From Lachnospiraceae bacterium (lineage in GTDB: Bacteria; Bacillota; Clostridia; Lachnospirales; Lachnospiraceae), in contig QXWO01000014.1 in the NCBI GenBank assembly GCA_009911035.1, positions 1 to 64,000 on the forward strand: a DNA stretch of 64,000 nt, written 5' to 3'. Under the pieces are notes generated by a model, which ran no database searches, was not told the DNA's origin, and saw nothing but the letters and a program-made list of their open reading frames with translations. The translations under genes and the position numbers were made by a program. This document shows, piece after piece, positions 56,061-64,000 of the stretch (position 1 is the stretch's first letter; each line of letters opens with the position of its first letter).

Positions 56061-56849
56061 TCAGTTATTTTCCATCTCCGCCTCTAAAACTTTCCCGGAT
56101 AATGCGTCAATTTCGAAGCTGTATTCTATACCGTCCACATAAAATTCAATTTCATACACTGCTGTGCCATCGTCATAATCCAGTTCCAGCTTCGTAAAAC
56201 TCGACGTGCCTTCTTCCACCCCAACATAGGCCAGCGCTGCTGCCTTAGCTTCCTCCAGCGTAATGCCTCCCTGCATCTGCCCATTGCCACTGATCTTCTC
56301 AACAGGTTCCGCAGATGCCTTCAGCACCGCGCCGTCATCCGCTTTAATTTCATATTCATATTTTGTATCCGCTGTCACAAATTCTATCTCATACTCCTGT
56401 CTGCCATCCTCGTAGTCCAGCTTTCCTTTCGTAAAAGTTACCGCTGACGCTTCTATGCCGGCATGGGCCAGCGCAACGCTTTTTGCCTGCTCTAGTCCCA
56501 TATCCGTCTGGCCCCCATTATTTTGAACAGCGCCTGCCGTCTGGCTGTTCTGCTCCTGTGTCTGTACTTCTTCCACCTGACTGCCTGTATCCTCCTGTGC
56601 CGTTTGGGAATCCTGTATCTGATTACTTACAGACGCTCCGTCCTTCGTCTGACTGTTCTGTCTCTGATTGCCTGCATCCGCCCTTTCCGCAGTCTGGTTA
56701 TCCGCAACTGCATTTGCCGCCGTTTGGTCGCTCTGTGCCTCCGCCTGCTGATTTCCGTTCCCACAGCCTGCCAATAAAAGAAGAACCACCATACACCAGG
56801 CGGAATACTTTACTTTCTTTCCTGTTTTCTTTTTACTTTCAGTCTGCAT
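56061..56849 (-). CDS. PepSY-domain lipoprotein
   Basis: A 262-aa lipoprotein: lipobox LLAGCGN, a Gln/Asn/Thr-rich linker with several near repeats (NQRQNSQTKDG, NQIQDSQTAQ), then two PepSY domains (GLEQAKSVALAHAGIEASAV and TLEEAKAAALAYVGVEEGTS). PepSY domains are small inhibitory or binding modules; the two copies here are about 40% alike and are likely a tandem duplication. Confidence 0.8.
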   Translation of the reverse strand: MQTESKKKTGKKVKYSAWCMVVLLLLAGCGNGNQQAEAQSDQTAANAVADNQTAERADAGNQRQNSQTKDGASVSNQIQDSQTAQEDTGSQVEEVQTQEQNSQTAGAVQNNGGQTDMGLEQAKSVALAHAGIEASAVTFTKGKLDYEDGRQEYEIEFVTADTKYEYEIKADDGAVLKASAEPVEKISGNGQMQGGITLEEAKAAALAYVGVEEGTSSFTKLELDYDDGTAVYEIEFYVDGIEYSFEIDALSGKVLEAEMENN

Positions 56850-57024
56850 ACTGCCACTTTCCTTTCTAACAATAAATTTTATTTATGATTAATGATTATA
56901 CATCCAAAAAGAATATTAGTCAAAACACTTGGTTTTTGTCGAAATTAATGATAAAATAAATGTTACTGTTCACATAATAGTGATACAGTGCGTTGTTCAA
57001 CTAACAAGAAAGGGGTTCGAGATA

Positions 57025-58635
57025 ATGAAAAAATTTAAAAAAGGACTGATTGCCGGTGCGTCTGTCCTGTCACTTTGCTTTCTGCTGATGCCCATGGTGA
57101 CCCTTGCGGCGGAAGCAGATCCGGCAGTGCCTTCCATGTACGCCACCTTCTGGGCGCTGGTTCCTCCCGTGGTAGCCATCGTACTTGCACTGATTACCAA
57201 AGAGGTGTATAGTTCCTTGTTCGTAGGGATACTGGTAGGAGGACTGTTCTACTCTGGTTTTTCCTTTGAGGGAACCATCACCCACATATTTAACAACGGT
57301 TTTGTTTCCGTGCTCTCCGACAGTTATAATGTGGGTATTCTAATATTTCTGGTAATATTGGGCGCCATGGTAAGTCTGATGAACCGTGCAGGCGGTTCTG
57401 CCGCTTTCGGCCATTTCGCCAAGGAAAAGATCAAAACCCGGGTAGGAGCACAGTTAGCCACAGTTGCCCTGGGCGTCCTTATTTTTATAGACGACTACTT
57501 CAACTGTCTGACCGTGGGCAGCGTTATGAAACCCGTAACCGATGAGCACAAGGTTTCCCGTGCCAAGCTTGCCTATCTGATCGACGCTACTGCAGCTCCT
57601 GTGTGTATCATCGCTCCTATTTCCTCCTGGGCCGCAGCCGTGTCCGGTTTTGTTGAAGGGGAAGACGGTTTCTCCATTTTTATCCGGGCAATTCCCTATA
57701 ACTATTATGCCCTTCTTACTATTATTATGATGATCACCATCGTAGTGTTAAATGTGGATTTTGCATCCATGCGTACCCACGAAGCCAATGCTTTAAAGGG
57801 CGACCTGTTTACATCAGGCAAAGAAGCCTCTACCGAGGAAAAAATTCCAAAAAATTCCAAAGGCAAAGTTATTGACCTTGTGATTCCCATTGCGGTTTTA
57901 ATTGTCTGCTGCGTTATCGGCATGATTTATACCGGTGGATTTTTTGACGGTGAAAGCTTTGTCACGGCATTCTCCAATTCCGATGCATCCGTAGGGCTTG
58001 CACTGGGCAGTATTTTTGCCATGATCATCACCATTATCGTTTATTTGATCAGAAGAGTACTTACCTTCAGCCAGTGTATGGAATGTCTTCCTGCGGGCTT
58101 TAAAGCAATGGTGCCTGCCATTTTGATCCTGACATTCGCATGGACTTTAAAAGCCATGACAGACAGTCTCGGCGCCGCTGAATTCGTGGCGTCAGCTATG
58201 GCCCAAAGCGCCCAGGGGCTTATGAATTTTCTGCCTGCCATTATTTTCCTGGTTGGATGTTTTCTTGCATTTTCCACCGGAACTTCATGGGGAACCTTCG
58301 GAATCCTTATCCCCATCGTAGTAGCGGTTTTTGCAAATACCAACCCGCAGCTTATGATTATTTCCATCTCTGCCTGCATGGCAGGAGCCGTATGCGGGGA
58401 CCATTGTTCTCCCATTTCGGATACAACGATCATGGCAAGCGCAGGGGCACAGTGCAACCATGTAAATCATGTCACCACACAGCTTCCTTATGCGCTGTTA
58501 GTTGCAGCTGTAACCTTTATCACCTACATCATTGCAGGGTTCGCACAAAATCCATGGATCCCCCTTCCTATTGGTATCGTGCTGCTGCTCGTCTGCCTGT
58601 TTACCATTAAAGCATCCAGCGAAAAACAGGGCTAA
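57025..58635 (+). CDS. nhaC: NhaC family sodium/proton antiporter
   Basis: A 536-aa membrane transporter. Family segments include TKEVYSSLFVGILVGGLF, FIDDYFNCLTVGSVMKPVTD and CLAFSTGTSWGTFGILIP, CGDHCSPISDTTIMASAGA. A separate N-terminal hydrophobic stretch ending MVTLAAEADP looks like a cleavable signal peptide. Start at 57025 with AAAGGGG; a longer frame has non-family residues. Substrate could be sodium/proton or an organic ion pair. Fits with a sodium-coupled ATP synthase. Confidence 0.88.
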   Translation: MKKFKKGLIAGASVLSLCFLLMPMVTLAAEADPAVPSMYATFWALVPPVVAIVLALITKEVYSSLFVGILVGGLFYSGFSFEGTITHIFNNGFVSVLSDSYNVGILIFLVILGAMVSLMNRAGGSAAFGHFAKEKIKTRVGAQLATVALGVLIFIDDYFNCLTVGSVMKPVTDEHKVSRAKLAYLIDATAAPVCIIAPISSWAAAVSGFVEGEDGFSIFIRAIPYNYYALLTIIMMITIVVLNVDFASMRTHEANALKGDLFTSGKEASTEEKIPKNSKGKVIDLVIPIAVLIVCCVIGMIYTGGFFDGESFVTAFSNSDASVGLALGSIFAMIITIIVYLIRRVLTFSQCMECLPAGFKAMVPAILILTFAWTLKAMTDSLGAAEFVASAMAQSAQGLMNFLPAIIFLVGCFLAFSTGTSWGTFGILIPIVVAVFANTNPQLMIISISACMAGAVCGDHCSPISDTTIMASAGAQCNHVNHVTTQLPYALLVAAVTFITYIIAGFAQNPWIPLPIGIVLLLVCLFTIKASSEKQG

Positions 58636-58708
58636 ACCGTACCCTTTAGACCGAAATGTGAATAGATTCCTGACAGCCCCACAGCGGCGGCTGTAACAAT
58701 GCATAGAT

Positions 58709-58747
58709 AAAGCCCTCTGTCTTCCATTCAAAAGTCAGAGGGCTTTT
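58709..58747 (+). terminator. nhaC terminator
   Basis: AAAGCCCTCTG and CAGAGGGCTTT with a 16-nt loop and a T-run. Lies between convergent genes and can serve both. Confidence 0.85.
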
Positions 58748-58756
58748 TACGGGATT

Positions 58757-58948
58757 TTAAACCGCTGCGATCTTAGCCATCAAATCATCTATGTCCATGC
58801 CGTGAACCATAGCTGCTTCCTCAAGGCTTTCTGCCTGTGCGGAAGGGCATCCCAGACAATGCATGCCTGCTTCCATGAGAACAGGCGCTATGTCAGGGTT
58901 TGTCCTCAAAATTTCGCCAATTGTCATGTCTTTGGTAATCTGTGCCAT
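58757..58948 (-). CDS. DUF1858 domain protein
   Basis: A 63-aa protein with [20 protein letters not shown] and [20 protein letters not shown], the DUF1858 pattern with a Cys-x2-Cys pair. Such proteins occur near fermentative and metal-cofactor enzymes; function unknown. Own RBS GGAGG. Divergent from pflB. Confidence 0.88.
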   Translation of the reverse strand: MAQITKDMTIGEILRTNPDIAPVLMEAGMHCLGCPSAQAESLEEAAMVHGMDIDDLMAKIAAV

Positions 58949-59126
58949 ATGCTACAACCTCCTTTTCGTATAGAAACACTCGTTAAAACCGCACACTTTA
59001 TTTTCTGCCTGCGTTTTTACCAGTATAATACTTTGCCCGCTTTCTGGCAATACTAAACATCTTCCGGTCCCGGAATCCGGCTCTGAACACTTTTTACAAA
59101 AAGTTTATAAAATTTCCCTAAAATCC

Positions 59127-59189
59127 GTACTTTGTTCATAAAAAAGTACACACTTTGCCTTGACTGCCAGCGAGCATTTAACATATAAT
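59127..59189 (+). promoter_or_regulatory. pfl promoter and upstream dyad
   Basis: TTGACT (59160-59165) and TATAAT (59184-59189) are 18 nt apart. A dyad GTACTTT-N9-AAAGTAC (59127-59149) lies just upstream of the -35 and may bind a regulator. The leader to the pfl ATG is about 65 nt. Confidence 0.7.
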
Positions 59190-59259
59190 GAGGGTACGGT
59201 AATAGCATAATTTTTATGCACAAATAAATCAAATAAATTTTATAGGAGGCTTACACGAA

Positions 59260-61299
59260 ATGAGACCAGAATGGAAAGATTTTGTAGGCGGCAAGTGGGA
59301 GAACGAAGTTAACGTACGTGACTTCATCCAGAAAAACTATCATCCTTATGACGGGGATGAATCCTTCTTGGCCGAAGCTACACAGAACACAAAAGACTTA
59401 TGGCAGATGGTACTTGATTTGCAGAAGAAAGAGCGTGAGGCAGGCGGTGTTCTCGATATGGATACCAAAGTTGTATCCACTATCACCTCACACGGCCCCG
59501 GTTACTTAGACAAGTCTAAGGAAACAATCGTTGGCTTCCAGACAGATAAGCCCTTCAAGCGTTCTCTCCAGCCTTACGGCGGTATTAGAATGGCTGAAAA
59601 AGCCTGCGCTGACAACGGTTATGAAGTTGACCCTGAAATCAGCGAATTCTTCTCAACACACAGAAAGACTCATAATGCCGGATGTTTTGATGCTTACAAT
59701 GCAGAGATGAGAGCATGCCGTTCCGCACATATTATCACAGGACTTCCTGATGCTTACGGACGCGGACGTATCATCGGCGATTACAGACGTGTTGCCCTGT
59801 ACGGTATCGACAGACTGATCGAAGACAAAATGGCACAGAAAGATTCCACAGGACGTGTTATGACTGACGATGTTATCCGCCTGCGTGAAGAACTTTCCGA
59901 GCAGATGGTTGCTCTTAAGATGATGAAGGAAATGGCTGCATCCTACGGCTGCGATATTTCCAAACCTGCTACCAACGTAAAAGAAGCTATCCAGGCTACT
60001 TACTTTGGATATTTGTGTTCAGTTAAGGAGCAGAACGGTGCTGCTATGTCCCTTGGACGTACCTCCACATTCCTTGACTGCTTCGCAGAAAGAGACCTTG
60101 CAAACGGAACATTTACCGAGCAGGAAATCCAGGAATTCGTTGATCACTTCATTATGAAGCTGCGCTGCGTAAAATTTGCACGTACTCCTGAATACAACCA
60201 GATTTTTGCCGGCGACCCTGTATGGGTAACAGAATCCTTAGGCGGTGTTGGTGTTGACGGACGTCCCCTTGTAACAAAGATGAGCTTCCGTTATCTGCAC
60301 ACATTGACCAACTTAGGCCCCAGCCCTGAACCCAACTTAACAGTTCTCTGGTCCACAAGACTTCCTGAAAACTGGAAGAAATACTGTGCTAAGATGTCTA
60401 TCCAGACTTCTTCCATCCAGTACGAGAACGATGACCTTATGAGAGTAACACATGGTGATGACTACGGTATCGCATGCTGCGTATCTTCCATGGTAATCGG
60501 TAAAGAAATGCAGTTCTTCGGCGCAAGAGCAAACCTTGCAAAATGTCTGCTTTACGCATTAAACGGCGGTGTTGACGAAGTAAGCAAGAAACAGGTTGGA
60601 CCTAAGTACCGTCCTGTTGAAGGCGATGTTCTTACCTACGATGATGTATACAGCAAATTTATCGACATGATGGAATGGCAGGCAGACGTATATGTAAATA
60701 CCCTGAACATCATCCACTATATGCATGACAAATACTGCTATGAGAGAGCAGAAATGGCCCTTCATGACAGAGATGTTAAGCGTTACTTCGCAACCGGTGT
60801 TGCAGGTCTTTCCATCGTAGCTGACTCCTTATCAGCTATCAAGTACGCTAAGGTTGAAGTTGTAAGAGATGAAGATGGCATTATTGTAGACTTCAAGACA
60901 ACAGGTGAATTCCCTAAATACGGTAACGATGATGACCGCGTAGACAGCATTGCACAGGATGTTGTACACAAATTCATGACCGCTATCAGAAGACATCACA
61001 CATACAGGAACGGCGTTCCTACAACATCCATACTTACCATTACATCCAATGTAACTTATGGTAAAGCAACAGGTAACACACCTGATGGACGTAAGAAAGG
61101 CCAGCCTTTCGCTCCCGGTGCTAACCCGATGCATGGACGTGACACCCACGGTGCAGTAGCTTCCTTATCTTCTGTATCCAAGCTTCCTTTCAATGATGCA
61201 CAGGATGGTATCTCCAATACCTTCACCATCATCCCCGGAGCTCTTGGTAAAGAAGACCAGGTATTTGCTGGCGATATTGAAGTTGACTTAAATAAATAA
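59260..61299 (+). CDS. pflB: Pyruvate formate-lyase, catalytic body without glycyl-radical domain
   Basis: A 679-aa protein matching the ten-stranded barrel of PFL, which splits pyruvate with CoA into acetyl-CoA and formate. The active Cys pair is Cys406-Cys407 in YGIACCVSS. Typical blocks include [20 protein letters not shown] and [20 protein letters not shown]. It ends [20 protein letters not shown], exactly where normal PFLs continue into the roughly 80-residue glycyl-radical domain. That domain is encoded as a separate gene at 61569. So this is a split PFL, not a truncated one. GGAGG precedes the ATG. Confidence 0.95.
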   Translation: MRPEWKDFVGGKWENEVNVRDFIQKNYHPYDGDESFLAEATQNTKDLWQMVLDLQKKEREAGGVLDMDTKVVSTITSHGPGYLDKSKETIVGFQTDKPFKRSLQPYGGIRMAEKACADNGYEVDPEISEFFSTHRKTHNAGCFDAYNAEMRACRSAHIITGLPDAYGRGRIIGDYRRVALYGIDRLIEDKMAQKDSTGRVMTDDVIRLREELSEQMVALKMMKEMAASYGCDISKPATNVKEAIQATYFGYLCSVKEQNGAAMSLGRTSTFLDCFAERDLANGTFTEQEIQEFVDHFIMKLRCVKFARTPEYNQIFAGDPVWVTESLGGVGVDGRPLVTKMSFRYLHTLTNLGPSPEPNLTVLWSTRLPENWKKYCAKMSIQTSSIQYENDDLMRVTHGDDYGIACCVSSMVIGKEMQFFGARANLAKCLLYALNGGVDEVSKKQVGPKYRPVEGDVLTYDDVYSKFIDMMEWQADVYVNTLNIIHYMHDKYCYERAEMALHDRDVKRYFATGVAGLSIVADSLSAIKYAKVEVVRDEDGIIVDFKTTGEFPKYGNDDDRVDSIAQDVVHKFMTAIRRHHTYRNGVPTTSILTITSNVTYGKATGNTPDGRKKGQPFAPGANPMHGRDTHGAVASLSSVSKLPFNDAQDGISNTFTIIPGALGKEDQVFAGDIEVDLNK

Positions 61300-61341
61300 G
61301 CGCAATATTAACTATATTCCATTTTCGGGAGGTACAATGCA

Positions 61342-61545
61342 ATGGACGACAAAAAAATGATTGATGATCTTGTAAAGATGCTGGATTCCGGCATGGCAAT
61401 GGGTGTTGGACACGTAAATGTGGATTACGACGAAACGGAAGAGAAATCAAAAAATGTTCAGACCATGGGATGTACAGACTGTTCCAGAACTCCTCTGGCA
61501 TGCAGTGTACCTACCTTAGAAGATGGATTGGACGATTTTCATTAA
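61342..61545 (+). CDS. Cys-rich radical-domain-like small protein
   Basis: A 67-aa protein between the two PFL parts, with GGGAGG 9 nt before the ATG. Residues 8-27 ([20 protein letters not shown]) align with residues 9-29 of the radical subunit downstream (LV-x2-LD, then G-H-x-NV). Instead of the RVSGYA loop it ends in a segment with Cys44, Cys47 and Cys54 ([20 protein letters not shown]). It looks like a paralogue whose radical loop was replaced. It might stand in for the radical domain, protect the enzyme or carry a metal; none is proven. Confidence 0.75.
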   Translation: MDDKKMIDDLVKMLDSGMAMGVGHVNVDYDETEEKSKNVQTMGCTDCSRTPLACSVPTLEDGLDDFH

Positions 61546-61568
61546 TTAAACAAGGAGGAATGATTACC

Positions 61569-61811
61569 ATGGCATCAAATTCAGCACAGGTAGATAACTT
61601 AGTATCATTATTAGATGGCTATGCAACAAAAGGCGGACATCATCTTAACGTAAATGTATTAAACAGAGATACATTATTAGATGCTCAGAAGCATCCCGAG
61701 AACTATCCCCAGCTTACAATCCGTGTTTCCGGATATGCTGTTAACTTCATTAAGTTAACACCCGAGCAGCAGGCTGACGTTATTTCCCGTACATTCCATG
61801 AGTCTGTATAA
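61569..61811 (+). CDS. Glycyl-radical subunit of split PFL (GrcA-like)
   Basis: An 80-aa protein homologous to the C-terminus of PFL and to the spare-part protein GrcA/YfiD. It has [38 protein letters not shown] and RVSGYAVNF with the radical-bearing Gly55. PflA should place the radical on Gly55, after which the subunit docks on the catalytic body. AAGGAGG precedes the ATG at 61569. Unlike E. coli, no full-length PFL is nearby, so here it is presumably essential. Confidence 0.92.
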   Translation: MASNSAQVDNLVSLLDGYATKGGHHLNVNVLNRDTLLDAQKHPENYPQLTIRVSGYAVNFIKLTPEQQADVISRTFHESV

Positions 61812-61831
61812 GATTTATGGAATTGTCAGAC

Positions 61832-61860
61832 ACTGTTCTTCCTTAAACAGGACAGTTTTT
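61832..61860 (+). terminator. First terminator after pfl genes
   Basis: ACTGTTC pairs with GGACAGT (one wobble) across a short loop, followed by five T. 20 bp past the radical-subunit stop. Confidence 0.7.
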
Positions 61861-61876
61861 GATTAAAAGTACACAA

Positions 61877-61910
61877 AACCTCCGGTGGTTTCCCATCGGA
61901 GGTTTTTTAT
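61877..61910. terminator. Bidirectional terminator
   Basis: AACCTCCG and CGGAGGTT with a 12-nt loop and T-run on the plus strand, A-run on the other. Backs up the pfl terminator and ends the convergent XRE gene. Confidence 0.85.
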
Positions 61911-61995
61911 TACAATAAGCTGTCTCGCAAAGCGTGCAGCGTTTGTTATAATATTTATTACAGGGCATGTCTTACATCCGTTATTGATTCTCCTG

Positions 61996-62214
61996 CTATA
62001 CCTGCTTTTCATCTCTTTGAAATTCCAGTATATCTCCAGGCTGGCAGTCCAGAACATCACAGATTGCATTTAAGGTGGAAAACCGGATTGCACTGACCTT
62101 TCCTGTCTTAATATTCGAAAGATTTACATTTGCAATGCCAACCTTTTGGGCAAGTTCATTTAAAGAAATTTTCCTGTCCGCCATCATACGGTCAAGCCTT
62201 AAAATAATTGCCAA
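61996..62214 (-). CDS. XRE regulator (YozG-like)
   Basis: A 72-aa HTH protein (MADRKISLNELAQKVGIANV, LSNIKTGKVSAIRFSTLNAI, CDVLDCQPGDILEF). The start is probably the TTG at 62214 with AAGGTGG 5 nt upstream, giving MAIILRLDR; a GTG at 62223 is the alternative. Such small regulators are usually paired with DUF2975 membrane proteins, as here. Confidence 0.85.
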   Translation of the reverse strand: MAIILRLDRMMADRKISLNELAQKVGIANVNLSNIKTGKVSAIRFSTLNAICDVLDCQPGDILEFQRDEKQV

Positions 62215-62230
62215 TTTATCCACCTTCTTT

Positions 62231-62779
62231 CTATAGTGTCTCGTCCGACAGTTTTTGGAGTTCACATCCATATTCAAAAATATTAAGCACGCACCATGCT
62301 GCAAAGCCGATAACAAGACCAATGCCAATACCAGAAGCCAGGGCTGCCAGTGTGATAAGCACAAAGGCTATCTTAAGATTCTTAAGTATCCCGGCCTGGA
62401 AAGGTGAATAGCTTTCCATAAAGCCTCTGAATACCCTGCTTACAAAGTGCAGTACAATTGTCACAAAAATCAAGGTAACGCCTGTGGTGATCAGGTAAAG
62501 CCCTATGGTTTCTGCTATATTTCCATCTTCTATCAGATGCTCCACAATACCATTGTAATCAATCAGCATCGATTCCAAGTCCTCCGGAGTGAAAAAACCG
62601 TTCTCCATGGCAATTATAAACCCATGATTGATCACTCCCCGGAGCCCAATCATAATGCATCCTGCTACAATTATCATCCCCCCACACACAGCACTAATGG
62701 TCTTGACAATATTGGTTACATTCAGCGCAACCCTGCTGCTTTTTTTAATTTCCTCAATTTTTACACTATTTCCGTTCAT
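62231..62779 (-). CDS. DUF2975 membrane protein
   Basis: A 182-aa protein with four hydrophobic helices (ISAVCGGMIIVAGCIMIGL, LYLITTGVTLIFVTIVLHFV, IAFVLITLAALASGIGIGLV and a last one). It is followed 16 bp later by the YozG-like regulator, its usual partner. Function unknown; the pair often responds to envelope or growth state. Confidence 0.75.
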   Translation of the reverse strand: MNGNSVKIEEIKKSSRVALNVTNIVKTISAVCGGMIIVAGCIMIGLRGVINHGFIIAMENGFFTPEDLESMLIDYNGIVEHLIEDGNIAETIGLYLITTGVTLIFVTIVLHFVSRVFRGFMESYSPFQAGILKNLKIAFVLITLAALASGIGIGLVIGFAAWCVLNIFEYGCELQKLSDETL

Positions 62780-63197
62780 TTTGCCCTCCTGGATCTTCAG
62801 TCCCTATATACTTTTCTTTCTTCTTATGGTCATTTTATATCCACCAATTATGATTGTCAATATATTTTTAATGTTTATCATTAATTTTTTTATAAATTTT
62901 ATTAAATACGAGCGTTGTATGGAATCCCTGGCCATAAGGGCTTAAAATAGGAAACCGGAAAAAACATGAGAACATTTAAATAGATTTTTTGTGGGCAATC
63001 TGCTATACTATAAGAACAAACGCTGCATGCTCCGCAGACAGCTTATTGTCACAAACGCTGCATGCTCCGCAGACAGCTTATTGTCACAAGTGCTGACATG
63101 CTCGCTCCGTAGGCAGTCTATTATAGCAGCGGATGTAAAGCTGTGTCAGACATTTTCATGTTAATGACAAGCGCAAAATAGGAAGGGAGACTTTATT
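62780..63197. other. pflA upstream region
   Basis: Gene-free. Contains a TATACT at 63004-63009 with a weak -35, followed by tandem repeats (63016-63124) that would lie in the pflA leader, and a GGAAGGGAG site before the ATG. The left part (62800-62940) is AT-rich and presumably carries the DUF2975 promoter. Confidence 0.5.
63016..63124. repeat. Tandem 35-bp repeat before pflA
   Basis: Two identical 35-bp copies (63016-63050 and 63051-63085) begin ACAAACGCTGCATGC; a diverged third copy runs 63086-63124. Each contains the short dyad GCTGC...GCAG. In transcript these may form repeated hairpins between promoter and pflA. Confidence 0.85.
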
Positions 63198-63956
63198 ATG
63201 CAAGGCAGAATTCACTCATTAGAAAGCTTCGGTACGGTAGACGGTCCCGGCACCCGGTTCGTTGTGTTTGTACAGGGATGTCCCATGCGCTGTGCATACT
63301 GCCATAATCCTGATACCTGGGCTATGACCGGTGGCACCATGATGGAGCCGGAAGAAATTTTTGAACAATATAAAAGAAATGAAGATTTTTATAAAAAGGG
63401 GGGCATAACCGTCACAGGCGGCGAACCTTTAATGCAGGTAGATTTCCTGATCGACCTGTTTACCATCGCTCGTAAAAATAATGTCCATACCTGCATTGAT
63501 TCCTCCGGCATTGCATTTAAGCCGGACAATGCTGAATTCATTAAGAAGCTTGACAGGCTGATGGAGCTTACCAGCCTGGTAATGCTGGATATCAAACATA
63601 TCGACCCGGAAAAGCACAAAGAGCTTACGGCACAGCCCAATGACGGTATCCTGGCCTTTGCCGCATACCTTGACCAAAAGCATGTGGACATGTGGATACG
63701 CCATGTTGTGGTTCCCGGCATTACCGATGATGATAAGTATCTTTTTGAGCTGGGATACTTTATCGGGCAGTTCCACAACCTAAAGGCTCTCGATGTACTT
63801 CCCTACCATACCATGGGCGAATCCAAATATGAGAAGCTGGGTATCCCCTACAAACTGGAGGGTGTTCCTGCCATGGACAAGAATAAGATTGTCGAAAAGA
63901 AAGCTGTCATTCTGGACGGTATCCGCAAGCGCAGAGAAGAAAATTCCCTCCAATAA
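63198..63956 (+). CDS. pflA: Pyruvate formate-lyase-activating enzyme
   Basis: A 252-aa radical SAM activase. The cluster-binding CxxxCxxC is in GCPMRCAYCHNPDTW; TVTGGEPLMQ is the SAM-binding GGE motif. It abstracts hydrogen from Gly55 of the radical subunit. It is separated from pflB by the DUF2975-XRE pair on the other strand and has its own leader. Confidence 0.96.
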   Translation: MQGRIHSLESFGTVDGPGTRFVVFVQGCPMRCAYCHNPDTWAMTGGTMMEPEEIFEQYKRNEDFYKKGGITVTGGEPLMQVDFLIDLFTIARKNNVHTCIDSSGIAFKPDNAEFIKKLDRLMELTSLVMLDIKHIDPEKHKELTAQPNDGILAFAAYLDQKHVDMWIRHVVVPGITDDDKYLFELGYFIGQFHNLKALDVLPYHTMGESKYEKLGIPYKLEGVPAMDKNKIVEKKAVILDGIRKRREENSLQ

Positions 63957-64000
63957 GATTCAATAAAATTCATAGTAATTTAAGGATATTTTGCTTGTAT

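Noticed and set aside
59260-61811. Frameshift explaining the split PFL
   Set aside because: The two parts are 269 bp apart, each has its own ribosome site, a separate gene lies between, and the radical subunit has a new N-terminus, so a single indel cannot restore a fusion.
63016-63124. CRISPR array
   Set aside because: The 35-bp units are directly contiguous with no spacers and there are no cas genes.

Overview
The window reads as a chromosomal segment of an anaerobic, spore-forming Clostridia, most likely a Lachnospiraceae. The basis is gene content: spoIIID, cwlD and a GH18 spore/cortex-type hydrolase, a sodium-type F1Fo ATP synthase operon, pyruvate formate-lyase with its activase, and a class B sortase-bearing clostridial ICE. 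No tRNA or rRNA gene and no CRISPR array was seen.

Region 1 (1-19.1 kb) is a decayed integrative and conjugative element, read almost wholly on the minus strand. From the right it carries a 49-aa ORF, a SymE-like protein, DUF6075- and DUF5348-like proteins, ParA, ParB and a RepA_N initiator with iteron-like repeats inside its coding sequence. Then come an XRE regulator, two sigma-like proteins, a giant InlB-repeat surface protein with its own class B sortase, PcfB, the VirD4 coupling ATPase, a YodL-like protein, a cytosine methyltransferase and a truncated Maff2 protein. VirB4, relaxase and peptidase genes are absent, so the element is not self-transmissible as seen. An AT-rich plus-strand cargo (10.4-12.6 kb) interrupts it with a 117-aa/HEPN (ApeA-like) gene pair bracketed by two matching structured repeats.

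Region 2 (19.1-22.8 kb) is a small island abutting the 3' end of guaA: an integrase cut off before its catalytic C-terminus, an excisionase-like HTH, a divergent XRE repressor with three 16-bp operators, and a DUF262/HNH restriction-like protein with a RAMA-like tail. A palindrome beside guaA resembles one at the broken end of the integrase.

Region 3 (22.8-40.4 kb) is core and accessory chromosome: guaA, a MATE exporter, spoIIID, a lipoprotein, a LytTR/GHKL two-component pair, preQ1-riboswitch-controlled queT, an XRE/DUF4097 pair, a large exported protein with a degenerate C39-like domain, a methyltransferase, and a MoxR/DUF58/DUF4129 cluster.

Region 4 (40.4-47.9 kb) is the complete atp operon (AtpZ, AtpI, then a, c, b, delta, alpha, gamma, beta, epsilon) with promoter and terminator. 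The c subunit has the sodium-ligand pattern.

Region 5 (48-64 kb) holds cell-wall enzymes (SleB-type hydrolase, CwlD, GH18), rpiB, the Sua5-type tRNA modification enzyme, mecA, a PepSY lipoprotein, an NhaC antiporter and a pyruvate formate-lyase locus. That locus is the most striking item. The catalytic body (679 aa) lacks the glycyl-radical domain, which is a separate 80-aa gene. Between them lies a 67-aa protein that looks like a paralogue of the radical domain in which the Gly loop is replaced by a Cys-rich segment. pflA follows 1.4 kb downstream.
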